The notes under the pieces are model-generated. The model was not told the DNA's origin and did no database searches. It saw only the letters and a list, made by a program, of their open reading frames with translations. Positions 1-20,482 of a DNA stretch of 64,000 nt are shown here, in pieces. Source of the stretch: Paratrimastix pyriformis (taxonomy: Eukaryota; Preaxostyla; Paratrimastigidae); assembly GCA_027972325.1 (NCBI GenBank), contig JAPMOS010000085.1:20001-84000 (forward strand), read 5' to 3'. Both the position numbers and the translations under genes were made by a program. Within the stretch, counting starts at the first letter, position 1; each line of letters opens with the position of its first letter.

Positions 1-64
<64 letters not shown>

Positions 65-75
65 TCATCATCATC
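1..75. repeat. (AAC)n microsatellite, then CAT
   Basis: The window opens in an uninterrupted AAC trinucleotide array that passes into CATCATCAT. By position it is an intron of the minus-strand ODAD4-like gene, whose exon ends at 118 with a GTCTGT donor just to the right. Confidence 0.9.
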
Positions 76-117
76 AACCAGCACCACCACCACCACCACC
101 AACGCGGGGCCACAGAC

Positions 118-628
118 CTCGATTCCCTGAGGGCCGCAGCCCCCTGTGTCCTCGGCCTGTCAAGTGGCACCTTGCGCGGGGAGACGGCGCGTCGGGGGGA
201 GGCCGCCCGGGGTGACCCACCACCACCCGACTTCTTCTGTTCACCACCCTCTCCGCCCTCATCCCCGCCCTCGTCCTCAGCAGGCTCATCCTTCGGGCGG
301 GCCGGCTGTTGCTGCTGTTTGGCCGGCTGGGCGGTCGGGTTTTTGGGGGCGGGGCGGCGCCGGGGTGGTGGCGAGGTGGCCGATTTGGTGGTGGTGATGG
401 TCATGGAGGTGGGGGCGGGCAGGGTCGAGTCGGTGGCCGCGAAGTGGTCCCGGAGGAAGGGACGCGGGGTCGGCTTGGGTGGGTTGAGAAGAACTGCAAG
501 AGGATGGGAAGGGGAAAGGGGGAGGATGGAGGGGATTGGGGTTGAGATCATCATCATCCAATCATCATCCAATCATCATCCAATCATCATCCAATCATCC
601 ATCCAATCATCCATCCAATCATCCATCC

Positions 629-661
<33 letters not shown>

Positions 662-1079
662 ATCATCATCCAATCATCATCATCATCATCATCATCAACA
701 TCATCATCAACATCAACATCAACATCAACATCATCAACATCATCATCATCATCATCATTACCAATCATCATCATCATCATCCAACAAGCATCATCATCAG
801 CCAATCAGGATCATCATCATCATCATCATCCAAACATCATCCAATCATCCAGCCATCCCTGCAGCCATCCCTGCAGCCTCCCAAGCAGCGGACCAGGGTC
901 TGAGGCGAGCTTCTTCAGGTAGAGGTCGTCCACGTACAACGGGCCCAGTAGCACCCGGCGTGAGACCGGCTTCTTAGCGGTGAGCTCGGGGTTGGGGAAG
1001 GGCTCCGTCGAGAGGCCAACCTGCCGGGCGCCCGCGTGGCGGTGATGATTGATTGATCATGATTGGATGATTGGATGAT

Positions 1080-1151
<72 letters not shown>

Positions 1152-1930
1152 GGATGATGATTGATGCTGATGCTGCTGCTGATGATTGGATGATCCCCCA
1201 AACGGACCACCTCGCCCTGGGAGACGGCGCCCGGTACAGGACCTTGCTGGTCGGTGTGGGCTTGGTGGGCGGGGCCACCCGGGGTTGCATACACTCGGGC
1301 AGGGCCAAGTGCGAGCAGAGGGAGGTGCGGAGGGGGGTCCCGCGGGCCGAGGGTGAGGGGCCGGCCGGGACTGGGCGTGTGGAATGGGGGAGGGGGGGGG
1401 GGGGAGGGGAGGAGGGAGGGAGGGTGGGAGGTGATTAGGGGGGGGGGGGTCGAGCGTTTAGGGAATATGGAGCAGTGGCGCTGGCACCATCGACATCGGG
1501 GGGAGGGAGGGGAGACCAGAGGCCCATTCGCATCATCCCATCATCAACATCATCCAATCATCATCCAATCATCATCCAATCATCCAATCATCCAATCATC
1601 CAATCATCATCCAATCATCATCCAATCATCATCATTATCATCATTATCATCATCATCATCGCACGACCACATCCCAGATCCCACCCCCGGCTCTCCCGCC
1701 CGGTTGCAAAAGCAGGCATTGTGGGGTGGGCAGACAGACCACCACCCGTGGTTCTTGTGGTCATCCCGGTGGCGGGCGGGACCGTCATCTCTGGTGGCTG
1801 GTTGGCGGGGGTACGCCCCGAAGCGGCTGCCGCGTAGGCCACGGCCAGGGTCGAGTCACGGATGGTGACCGTCCCGATGGGGGTCGCCGAGGGTGAGGAG
1901 ACACTGCGAGAGGCACTGCAGAGGGGAGGG

Positions 1931-1995
<65 letters not shown>

Positions 1996-3304
1996 GGATG
2001 ATGATGATGACCGTCCCGATGGGGGTCGCCGAGGGCGAGGAGACGCTGCGAGAGGCACTGCCGTGGTGGTGGTAGGTGGTGGTGGTGATGCTGATTGGAT
2101 GGTGATGAATTAGACGACGGCATGCGTCAAAAGGACAGGAGCGGGTGGGGTGGTTGAACACGTGTGTGATTTGGTGGACAGCACCTCCCCCCCCCCCCCC
2201 CCCCCCCCCCACCACCACTACCACCACCACCTGGACGGTCGCAATGGGGTCACAGAGGCGGTGCCCCCCCCCCCCCCCCCCCCTCCCCCCCGCGTGAGGC
2301 GGCGGGGTTAGTGAACGCGTGCGTGATTGGTGGGTGGACATCACCCCCCCCCCCCCGACCCGAAGTGGGGTCACAGAGGCGGTTAGATTCATTGTTTGTT
2401 GGATCGGCGGTATGGGGCTGGTGTGACCTCCTGTGTTGGTGGTGGGTGGACGAAACCCTCTCCAGACCTTCGAAGCGGGGTCACATAGGCGTTGCTTCCC
2501 CAGGGCATGCCAGGCGTGGCCATGGGACCGCTGGGTGATCGGCCCGGGGTCTTCATCTGCTCCTGCAGGTTGTTGGTCAGGTCGCGGGAGGCCCGCAGGT
2601 CCAATTTTTCGACGGTCGGCATTACCCGGGCGAGACGCTGCCGGGGGGATTGCCGCGCGAGTTCCGATTGAGCTAAAACGCCGGCAACAGAGCAAAGAAG
2701 AAGGAAAAAACAGCAGCAGCAACAAGGATGAGTTGGGTGGAAGGATGTGAGGATCCGGCCAGACCGATCGAGTCGGCAATGGCCTTTTTGCATTTCACCT
2801 GGCCCAGCCGGAATTCCTCTTTATCTGGCCGGAGAAGATGTCCTTGGTTGAAAGCCACCAAGGCAAACTCAAAATCACCGTTGGAAAAAAGAACCTCGGC
2901 TTTTTGTAGGACTCCCTATCATCATATCATGTGAGGGCGAGCGAGAAACCTTGTGACAGACCTGATAGCACTTCGGTTGGAGTAATAGTACTGCATCAAC
3001 ATCAGAGAGTGCTTTTTCGTGTTGGCCCATTCCAAGAAAGGCCTTGGACCGAAAAAGGAGAGACTGCCAGTGATCCGGTTTGATGGAGAGGGCGATGGTC
3101 AGCGCCTCGATCGCTCGCGAGTAATTGGCATTGCGAAAGTGAGTAGCGCCCTTTCCCCCCAGAAAATGAGCCCACGTCGTGTGTTTCGAGTTTACAGACT
3201 TGATTGTAATAGGCGTTAAATTTTAATTGTTCCTGCTGTTCGCGGAGCGCTTCTTGTTTTTTTGCGTCATCTTCTTGGTCTTCGAGCGGATCACCACTCA
3301 TCAA
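118..3304 (-). CDS. Outer dynein arm docking subunit 4-like TPR protein (ODAD4/TTC25), 3' end beyond window
   Basis: Axonemal protein expected to help dock outer dynein arms on doublet microtubules. Exons read right to left are 3304-3200, 3150-2962, 2915-2765, 2672-2468, 1903-1740, about 1295-1206, 1020-894 and 493-118; most junctions agree in phase and nearly all donors are GTCTG- or GTCCG-. The start at 3304 gives MMSGDPLEDQ. Exon 2 holds a TPR hairpin (YSRAIEALTIALSIKP, then KALSDVDAVLLLQP). Exon 3 carries the TTC25 signature NGDFEFALVAFNQGHLLRP followed by EEFRLG. Exon 894-1020 has RRVLLGPLYVDDLYLKKL, matching the family's LYxDxxYLxxL block. The 118-493 exon is a disordered Pro/Glu/Gly-rich stretch. 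Family identity rests on remembered motifs; the middle exons (2468-2672, 1206-1295) are low complexity and less certain. The gene continues past the left edge. Confidence 0.78.
545..862. repeat. (CAT)n satellite with CCAATC interruptions
   Basis: Intron of the ODAD4-like gene. CATCATCAT runs are broken by CCAATCATC words, with a few CAACATCAACAT units in the middle. Confidence 0.9.
1040..1195. repeat. (ATG)n satellite with GATTGG interruptions
   Basis: The reverse-complement orientation of the same satellite, in the next ODAD4-like intron, with some GCTGCTGCTG at the right end. Confidence 0.9.
1530..1665. repeat. (CAT)n/CCAATC satellite
   Basis: Another intronic block of the same satellite, ending in a CATTATCAT variant. 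Confidence 0.88.
1865..2062. repeat. Direct duplication of an exon edge flanking an (ATG)n block
   Basis: About 55 bp beginning GACCGTCCCGATGGGGGTCG and including the CTCTCGCAG 3' splice site of the 1740-1903 exon occur twice (about 1867-1921 and 2009-2062). A roughly 75-bp ATG array lies between them. The copies differ at a few positions. The left copy is joined to the continuing coding sequence. Confidence 0.85.
2175..2500. repeat. Poly-C tracts with three copies of an exon-end segment
   Basis: The word GGGGTCACA(G/T)AGGCG occurs near 2245, 2364 and 2477. The last copy is the 3' end of the ODAD4-like exon 2468-2672; the other two lie in its intron, separated by poly-C runs of about 10-22. 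The run at about 2188-2210 continues into CCACCAC. Confidence 0.75.
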
Positions 3305-3545
3305 CTGGACGGGAAGGCTCGAAAAAGTTTGAAAGAAAGCCGAATGAAACGGCCGCGGGAGCTGACGTGACCAAAGTTATGTTAGTTAGTATTTGATTTG
3401 AATGCGGCGTCCATCTGGTCTGGTTTCCTCTTGATTCGCACGGGATACTCATTTCCCAACGATTCTCCGGCGGAATTCAGCATCTCATCATTCTTATAAT
3501 ACTCGTCTGTTGCGTACACACTTCACTCATCAACTCATCCCTCCC
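3305..3545. promoter_or_regulatory. Shared upstream region between two divergent genes
   Basis: 241 bp separate the start codons of the minus-strand ODAD4-like gene and the plus-strand KNL1-like gene. It is less GC-rich than its surroundings and has no satellite. No clear TATA box was seen; a TGACGT word lies near 3363. A bidirectional promoter is inferred from gene arrangement only. Confidence 0.45.
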
Positions 3546-13490
<9,945 letters not shown>

Positions 13491-13990
13491 ATTCTGTGCG
13501 GCGGCTTTTTGGCTGTCCGGATTTCATTCGGCCCCTCCCTCCCCTCCCCCCTACTCCTTCTCCTTCCCTCATCCCATCCTGCACTTTTATTTTGTTCAAT
13601 CGCCTCATCTGTCTGATTCGATTTTCTTCCTTCCTCATCGTGGTTTCGTCGATTGCTTGGACTCGTCTCCCGCGTTCTGGAGGCTCACTGAAATTGACCT
13701 AAAAAAGAATGACGCTCCATCTCTCCTCTTGATCGCCCCTGCCTCAGACACTTGGCAAACCGCAGCAAGATCGCTGGTGAGGGTGACTTTCGCGCGGCTC
13801 GCCAAAAACTGAATTCAAATTATCAGGTCGTAGATCCTGTCAGGTGTAGGAGGCTATTTCGGCATCAAAGAAAAGTGTCCGGCAACCACGGTCTCGATGA
13901 GTCGCGCGTTGTTGACGCAGTTCCAGGTTCCTCGGGACTGTCGCGCGATCAGTCTGTCGTTTTTTCCCCGCATGTTTCTCATTGTTTCAG

Positions 13991-15502
13991 ACAATGGGCC
14001 ACCGAGGTAAATGATCTTCTGTTTCAGCTTCCTTCTGCCGAGCAAGACATTAAAGTCAAGACCATTCTTCTCGGAGATGGAGCTGTCGGGAAAACATCTC
14101 TGGCCCAGAGATTTCTCTGCAATCACTGGTCCGCGAACTACAAGGCCACCATCGGCGTCGAGTTCTACAAAAAAATCATCTCTTTTGCACGAGTTCCGAA
14201 CTGTGAGCTCACCCTCGAAATGTCTGCAGTCTCGGCTTGATGTTGTTTTGGCACACATCGACCTCTCCTCTCGGCAGATGGGACCCAGCTGGCCAGGAAC
14301 GATTCCGCTCCCTCGTCACGCCATTCTATCGCGACTCCAGTGTCGCCATTCTTGCCTTCTCATTCGATCAACAGCCATCACTCGAAGAGGCGAAAGTTTA
14401 TTGGGCAACCCAGCTCCGTCGACATAACCGCTCGGAATGCCTGCTCTTTCTGGTCTGCTGCAAGGCGGACTCCGGCGTGGTCTGTGCACCTTCCATGCAC
14501 CAGCACCACCACAGCACACCACACACCACACCACACAGCACACCACACAGCACACCACACAGCACACCACACAGCACACCACACAGCACAGGACGAGGCC
14601 CAAAGACGGGCGCGCGAGGTGCACACCACCCACCACACCGCACACCACACCACACCACGCAGCACTCACCCCTCACCACCTGTCCAATTGTCCACTAGGA
14701 CGAGGCCCTCCAAAGACGGGCGCGCGAAGTGGCCCGGGAGCTGGACGCCGAGTACTGGGAGACGTCCGCCAAGACAGGTCGATCCCCCCCCCCCCCCCCA
14801 CACACACACACACACAGAGCACAGCACAACCAAGCCACGCGCACCGATTGCTTGTCCAGTGCGCCCCCCTGATGGCAATTTGGTGAGGCCTTCTGATCTT
14901 TTCGTGATCGACCTGTCAGTGCTAAGAGGAAAAAATGCACGCTGCTCGAAATCTTACTGGCGGCGTCCTCCTCCTATCGCGCTGTCGTGCAACACACAAC
15001 ACACAACATACACAAGACACACACAACACACAACACAACAACAACACACAACACAACAACACACAACACAACAACAATACAACACCAACACAACAACACA
15101 ACACACACAACACACAACACACAACACACAACACAACAACACACAACGTACGACACACAACACACAACACACAACACACAACACACAACACAACAACACA
15201 CAACGTACGACACACAACACACAACACACAACACACAACACACAACACACAACACACAACACTTTCTTCCCTCACACACGCCCGCTCACGCTCCATCCCT
15301 CCTCCCCTCCCTCCTCTCCCCCCTCTCTTCCCCAGGAGACAACGTCAATGCCCTGTTCGACCGCATTGCCGCCTGTGCGTTTTTGCGCAGGCTTCAGCAG
15401 GCGCTGGCGTTGCAGCCCCATGCCCTGCGTCCCGTTGCACAGCCGCTGGTTCTCACCCCGGCACCCCAACCCAAAACCAAGAAGCCGTGCTGCCCGAGGT
15501 AA
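13991..15502 (+). CDS. Rab-like small GTPase 1 (5' exon not resolved)
   Basis: Exons 13991-14221, 14278-14479, 14699-14776 and 15336-15502 with consistent phases. G1 is GDGAVGKTSL, an intact P-loop; switch II is WDPAGQERF; G5 is ETSAKTG. The usual NKxD of G4 reads CCKAD, so the Asn is replaced by Cys. The tail is Pro/Thr-rich and ends KKPCCPR, a CCXX-type dicysteine suitable for geranylgeranylation, so membrane traffic is the likely role. The first exon (start codon) lies upstream of the TTTCAG acceptor at 13990 and could not be placed; the frame is open back to an ATG at 13752. The last exon is followed by tandem copies of its own 3' end. Two further genes in this window share the exon plan. 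Confidence 0.8.
14505..14690. repeat. CACACCACACAG tandem repeat
   Basis: Intron of GTPase 1 made of CACACCACA and CACACAGCA units. It contains a partial copy (about 14592-14618, ACGAGGCCCAAAGACGGGCG) of the start of the following exon at 14699. Confidence 0.8.
14985..15262. repeat. (ACACA)n/(ACAAC)n repeat
   Basis: Intron of GTPase 1 between 14776 and 15336: almost pure ACACAAC units with two ACGTACGAC interruptions. The same intron begins with a poly-C run then (CA)n at 14788-14818. Confidence 0.9.
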
Positions 15503-15795
15503 CCGTCGCGTCAGCCGCTGGTTCTCACCCCGGCACTCCAACCCCCAAAACCAAGAAGCCGTGCTGCCCGAGGAAATAATCGTTGCACAGCCGCTGGTTC
15601 TCACCCCGGCACCACAACCCAAAACCAAGAAGCCGTGCTGCCCGGGGTACTAATCGCACAGCCGCTGGTTCTCGCCCCGGCACCACAACCCCAAAACCAA
15701 GAAGCCGTGCTGCCCGAGGTCATAGTACTCCAACTCCAACACCAAGAAGGGGTCATAGTCGCGCGCCAGCCGCTGGCTCTCACCCCGGGGGTCAT
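15425..15795 (+). repeat. Minisatellite copying the GTPase 1 C-terminal tail
   Basis: About 73-bp units containing GCCGCTGGTTCTCACCCCGG and AAAACCAAGAAGCCGTGCTG repeat four to five times, the last ones degenerate. Unit 1 is the functional last exon end. In the corresponding frame the units end CCPR, CCPRK, CCPGY and CCPRS, each followed at once by a stop (TAA, TAA, TAA, TAG). Confidence 0.85.
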
Positions 15796-15802
15796 TCGTG
15801 CC

Positions 15803-16142
15803 GTCTCGTCTCTTCGACCTCTCGTCTTTTTTGTTTTTTCGGGGCTTCTTTACGGCATCATCACAATTTTCGCGCAGTATGTACAGAATGTTGCGTCCTC
15901 TGATTGGGCGACCCGAAGGGCTGCCCCCCGGGCGGATCAACATGACTTGCGGGAGGAGAGCCGCCACAAGCCCATTGAACCCCACGAGCGTTGGCAGGAC
16001 CGCAGGGACGAGGGAGGGAGGATGTCGGGCTGAGGGAGGGAAACGAAAAAGAGGAGGTGGGTGGGTAACCCCGAGTGGCCTGCGAAAAATGATGCAGGCG
16101 CGGTGGATATAAATAGGGGAAGGGGCCTGATATCGGGGGAGG
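15803..16142. other. Intergenic stretch with a TATA-like box
   Basis: No gene was recognised between the GTPase 1 tail repeats and the GTPase 2 last exon, which point towards each other. A good TATAAATAG word on the plus strand at 16108-16116 could serve the ORF starting at 16295, although the distance is long. There is no satellite here. Confidence 0.4.
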
Positions 16143-19100
16143 CTATCCCCCCGTGCAGGATGACTTCGTCTGAGAGGGCGCCGGCCTCTGGAGGGAGATG
16201 GGTGCATCTTCCGCGGCCCGCTGTTGCAATCTGCGCAGGAACACGCGGGCCGCAATGTGGTCGAAGAGGGCGTCGACATTGATTCCTAGGGGGGATGATG
16301 AAGAGTGTCCGGGTTCTATTCGCATTCAAATCAAATTTGAGTGCGCTCTTTCTTCAAAGAATGAGCTCTATTCCAGAAACCTCTGGCTCTCTTCAGTGGC
16401 TATCCAATGCCATAAAGAAGCACGAAAGCGGTCTCGCTCGTCGTGTCCGCCACCACTACGAGAGAGATGTCAGACAGCTCAGTGTCGACATCTGCTCTCT
16501 GGTCGATTTCATTGTCCAACATGCGCCAAAGGATTTCAGCGAGCACCTTTCCTCATACCTTTTCCCGACGCTTACTCCCTTCACCATTCGTGTGCTCGAT
16601 CGATACCCGGAATTGAAATCCGACCCCCATTACCGGTCCATGCGGAATTCAAAATCGGAATCCCGGTTTCCGCCTCCGAAACCCAAGAAAGCATCTGTGC
16701 AGCCTCTTACATCCAAAAAGGTGCCTGACCCACCGGCATCAGATCATGCCATCGCTCCTCCGACTCGTCGGTCGAAATTGGTACAGCGAGTTTCCCCTTT
16801 TGGGGACCGCTGCCCGGGTGCCCAAACCCATGCCACCCCGTGCGAGCTGAGGGGGCAGGATGTTGGAGTTTGCTGACCGGGACCCGCTGGCTTGCCGCCG
16901 TGGGGTGCTGTGTGACAAAGTGCATGTGCATCCGCGGTGATGGCGGGTGTGGGAATTTCATTCAAAAAGAGGGCTCTGTAGCGCGCAAGAACCTGATACC
17001 CAAATAAACGGGAGGAGGAAAGTGGGCCTCAAAAAACAGCCCATTCTCAGAAAAGTTGGAATCCAATGAGATGGAGGAGGTGTGATGTGACATCTCATGG
17101 AATGGATGCCCCTTACACGAGGAAGTGGTGGCACCTGATAAATTCCATCATCGAAAATTCCTGACTCCCAAAAGCCCTGCAAAATTCCTCCCCATTCAAA
17201 AAATGTGGTAGCCGCTCCAACCCCGCGGATCAGGAAGCTCGCTTTTGAGTCAGCATTTTTTTGTGCACAACGTGGTGGGAAAGTTCAATCCCGTGAAAAA
17301 CATCGGCGAGGCCGAGAAAAACACCACGGTGATTGTTTTGTGAAAGAAAACAGACACAGAAAGACGACATGGAGCGCCGGCGGCAATGCATTAAACGGTG
17401 GGCATCTGATCCGCGACGCAAGCAGAAAAACCTATTGCAGAATGACCTAACTCGGAAACATACGTTAAATAGGCCAATCATCCTCGGAACATGCCAAAGA
17501 TGTGGATGATCCTTAAAAGGCCGAATCGACGAGCGGCGACACCTCCCCAAAACATAAGATCACCGAGGATATGAAACCCTAATAAAATGCCTCGTCAGCG
17601 AAGTGAGGGGCCGCAGGAGAGCCGTCGAAGAGGCATCCCGTCACAGCGCAAGTTACCAATGGGGGAAGAGCGGCTATTTTTTCCGGGCTCGGTTTGGCCT
17701 GTTTTTGCTTCCAATTTTCCCGGGGATCGGTTGGGAATGGGCTCATTCTGGCACTGGGAATGATGTTTCCCAAGTGCGGAGCAGTGCTCCACAGAGCCTT
17801 TTTTTGGAACGGGCCCTCGGAAGGGCATCAGATGGCGGTCGGTCATCCACTTTCTCCCCCATCCAATGCGAGCTCAGGCTCGCCGCACCAAATTGGACAT
17901 GTGTGGATAGTCACTTTTTGTTTGGGGGTGTCAGTTGGGCCCTTGTCCGGGCCAATCCCAAAATGGGAACCCATTTCGACCGACGCGACTCCAATGGTGG
18001 TGCAACATTCCGGTCATCGTGAGTCCACTCCTCCACCACCGCCCCTGAAGCGTTCTGCTCCACGTGAACGTCACCGTCCGCAACCACCTGCGCCCCTTGT
18101 GCCCCCGCCGCCGTTCCCCTACGGGCCCGTCATCCCTCTGGAAGCCGTCCCCATCAGGCAGCTCGTTCCCGGCGTCCCATTGGGGACGACTCCCGGGACA
18201 CTCGATTCTGGGGACCCTGGCCCACCCCAGCCACGAGCTCGCCGCCGTCGCCGGAGATGAACACACACCGGCGACACCCTCCCACCACCCATCACCGGGC
18301 GGCACCGCCTCCGAGCGGGCCACCGGCCGGGAGGAGCCAACTTTCATCGGGTCGTTTGGCCCGGCTCCCCCCGGAGTGTAACGCATGGCGCGAAGGCGCG
18401 AGTAACCTTTCTTTCTGGGAACTTGTCGCCTGCGCCCTCGCAAATACACAGCATGTTCTCTCTCTCTGAATGATGTTGATGTTGATGATGACTGGAGAAT
18501 GATGGTGATGGTGATGGTGATGGTGATGGTGATGGTGATGGTGATGGTGATGGTGATATGGTGATGGTGGGGGCAAAAGAGATTGGTGGATGGGGGGAGA
18601 CATGATATTTGGGGGGGGGGGGGGGGGGGAGGGCAGGAAGGAAGACTTGAATGTGTGCGTGGTGGAAGCTGGTCGAGACAGGGATGATTGTGGGTGATGG
18701 CCGGTGAGAGGGGTGATGGTGGGGTGGGGGTGGGTGGATGTGGGTGTGGGTGTGGGGAAGGTGGGGGGGAAGGTGGGGGGGAAGGTGTGGGGGAAGGTGG
18801 GGGACGGTGGGGGGAAGGTGGGGGGGGGGGGGGTCACATAATCGGCCCCGGATCCTTTCCCAGGTTCTCGGGGGATGCGAACCTGTTTTGGCAGATGTCT
18901 CCCAATACTCGGCCCCAATTTCCCGGGCGATCTCGCGCGCCCGTCCGTAGCGGGCCTCGTCCTGACGGAGCGGTTAGTCGTGGTGGGCACTGACCACGAT
19001 CGGCCCATCGTCCACCTTGCAACACACGAGGAAGCGGAGACACCCAGGCCCGAGACGACTCGCCCAATAGCGCGTCGCTTCAAGCGACCCCTCTCGATCG

Positions 19101-19466
19101 AAGGAGAACGCAATGATGGCGGCATCGGCACGGTCGAAAGGCACCAAGTGTTTGACCACGGAGTGGAACTTGGACATGCTATTTGGCTCCCATCTACGAG
19201 AGACAGATTGGGGAGTGCATGACCAACCATTCTAAAATCCAGACATTCCCAGGTCCAGCTGGGAAGCTGGGACCTGGCCAAAGGTGATGGTTTTATTGTA
19301 GTATTCAAAGACGGTGGGCATTGTGAGCGGGAGCCAACGATTCTCAAGAAACCTGAACACCAAAGCGGTTCTTCCGACAGCAATCCCTCCAAGAACCACG
19401 ATCCGGGCGTAAAATTTGCACTCTTGATTGTGAGATCGAAGCCTATTGACTTCCTTGACCCATTGG
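16143..19466 (-). CDS. Divergent Rab-like GTPase 2 with degraded nucleotide-binding motifs
   Basis: Exons right to left: 19466-19245, 19193-18995, 18961-18883, then a last exon 16285-16143 joined across a 2.6 kb intron. The last junction keeps the same phase (G|GA) as in GTPase 1, and its product NVDALFDHIAARVFLRRLQQ is homologous. The P-loop is GGIAVGRTAL (Arg for the invariant Lys). Switch II, WDxAGQE in the paralogues, reads WEPNSMSKF, with the catalytic Gln gone. G4 is CCKVD and G5 ETSAKTG. The C-terminus is KSSCTGG, without a dicysteine. It probably binds or hydrolyses GTP poorly, if at all. The first exon is unresolved. If the distant last exon is not used, it is an orphan duplicate. 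Confidence 0.65.
16295..16876 (+). CDS. Hypothetical protein, ORF inside the GTPase 2 intron
   Basis: Open frame of 193 codons (alternative start at 16361, MSSIPETSGSLQWL). The N-terminal part looks like folded alpha-helical protein (DVRQLSVDICSLVDFIVQHA, then FTIRVLDRYPELKSDPHY). The last 70 residues are basic and Pro-rich. No family was recognised. The codon composition of the first 120 residues is unlike the neighbouring repeats, which favours a real exon. It lies on the strand opposite the GTPase 2 intron that seems to enclose it, and further exons to the right are possible. Confidence 0.45.
   Translation: MMKSVRVLFAFKSNLSALFLQRMSSIPETSGSLQWLSNAIKKHESGLARRVRHHYERDVRQLSVDICSLVDFIVQHAPKDFSEHLSSYLFPTLTPFTIRVLDRYPELKSDPHYRSMRNSKSESRFPPPKPKKASVQPLTSKKVPDPPASDHAIAPPTRRSKLVQRVSPFGDRCPGAQTHATPCELRGQDVGVC
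16877..18375. other. No recognised gene; AT-richer unique sequence
   Basis: This stretch is low in satellite and less GC-rich than the rest. No family was identified on either strand. A proline-rich frame on the plus strand at about 18020-18262 (STPPPPPLKRSAPRERH and following) could be an exon, possibly of the ORF starting at 16295. It is otherwise unassigned. Confidence 0.4.
18376..18449. mobile_element. Short foldback (MITE-like) repeat, copy 1
   Basis: 74 bp from GTGTAACGCATGGCGCGAAG to CCTCGCAAATACAC. The ends form an imperfect inverted repeat of about 25 bp starting GTGTA. A near-identical copy lies at 47299-47374, with partial or diverged copies at 39579-39602, about 21030-21097 and (inverted) about 42720-42760. 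No target duplication is visible and no protein is encoded, so an RNA gene or other conserved element is also possible. Confidence 0.5.
18465..18880. repeat. (GATGGT)n and G-rich tandem repeats
   Basis: GATGGT hexamers (about 18498-18560), then poly-G runs and GGTGGGGGGAAGGTG units (18690-18840). It lies in the putative 2.6 kb intron of GTPase 2. Confidence 0.8.
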
Positions 19467-19735
19467 CTGAAGAATTTTAAACTCAACAAAAGATAAAACT
19501 CATACAGATTGGGTTGAACAATTCGCGGTTGATTTTGGGCAGTGGATTCTTCCATTTTTTACCCGCTTGTCGAAATTTTACTCCAAAGGTCACAGCGACC
19601 AGTTTGAAACAACAATGTATTTGGAAATGACCGACTGCCACCTTGTTCAGACAGTTCCAGGTCCCCCGGGCAAGGGGCAAGATTTGTAGATCGGTTTTTT
19701 CTTTCTTTTTCGCATTTTCATTTTTCCTGGAATAG

Positions 19736-20442
19736 ATCCTGGATCGAGGAGGTCAACCAACGTCTTCGGGCTCTCCCTGAGAAACGGACGATTCACGCAA
19801 AAGTAGTTCTTCTTGGTGAAATGAGTGTCGGAAAGACTTCTCTCGCGCTCCGATTTCTCGACAATTCCTTTTCCGAACGCTACGTACCCACCATCCCGGT
19901 CGATTTCCGCCGAAAAGACTTCTATTTTGCTTCCGTCGAGGGCAGGAAACTCAGTTTTAAACTGTCTGGACTTGTTGTTTTTTTTATAGAAATTTTTTTT
20001 TCCCACGCTACAGCTGGGATACGGCAGGCCAGGAACGCTTCCGCTCCCTCGTCACGGATTGGTATTGCCCGGGGGCCCATGCCGCCATTATCGGTTTCTC
20101 CGCGGACCAGCCGCACTCCCTCGAGGGGACTCGTTTCTGGTTCGATATTCTCCGGGAACTGGCTCCCGCTTGCCTCCTCTTCCTCGTGTGTTGCAAGGCA
20201 GACGCCGGGGCGGTCAACTTGGTCTGCACCCTGTCCCTTCGCCCTTCCTCTCATTACCTCGATCTATTGACCCACAGGACGAGGGCCAACAAGAACAGGT
20301 GGATGCCATCGTCAGGGAGTACAATGCCGAGTACTGGGTGACCTCCGCCAGGACAGGTCAGTCTCACCCCCCGCCTTCCAGATGCATCCCCCAGCCCACA
20401 GACGTCTTGCAGATCCCCCATCTCACACTCTGATCCCGACCC

Positions 20443-20482
<40 letters not shown>

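Noticed and set aside
545-922. Long Ser/Ile/His or Asp/Met open frames over CAT/ATG arrays (also 9.3-10.1, 28.2-29.5, 39.1-39.4, 43.7-43.9, 48.2-48.5 and 60.2-60.4 kb)
   Set aside because: They are translations of trinucleotide satellite in introns; real exons on either side join without them by splice phase.
14378-15296. Cys/Val-rich frames resembling a Cys-rich surface protein
   Set aside because: They arise from CA/GT repeats in GTPase 1 introns.
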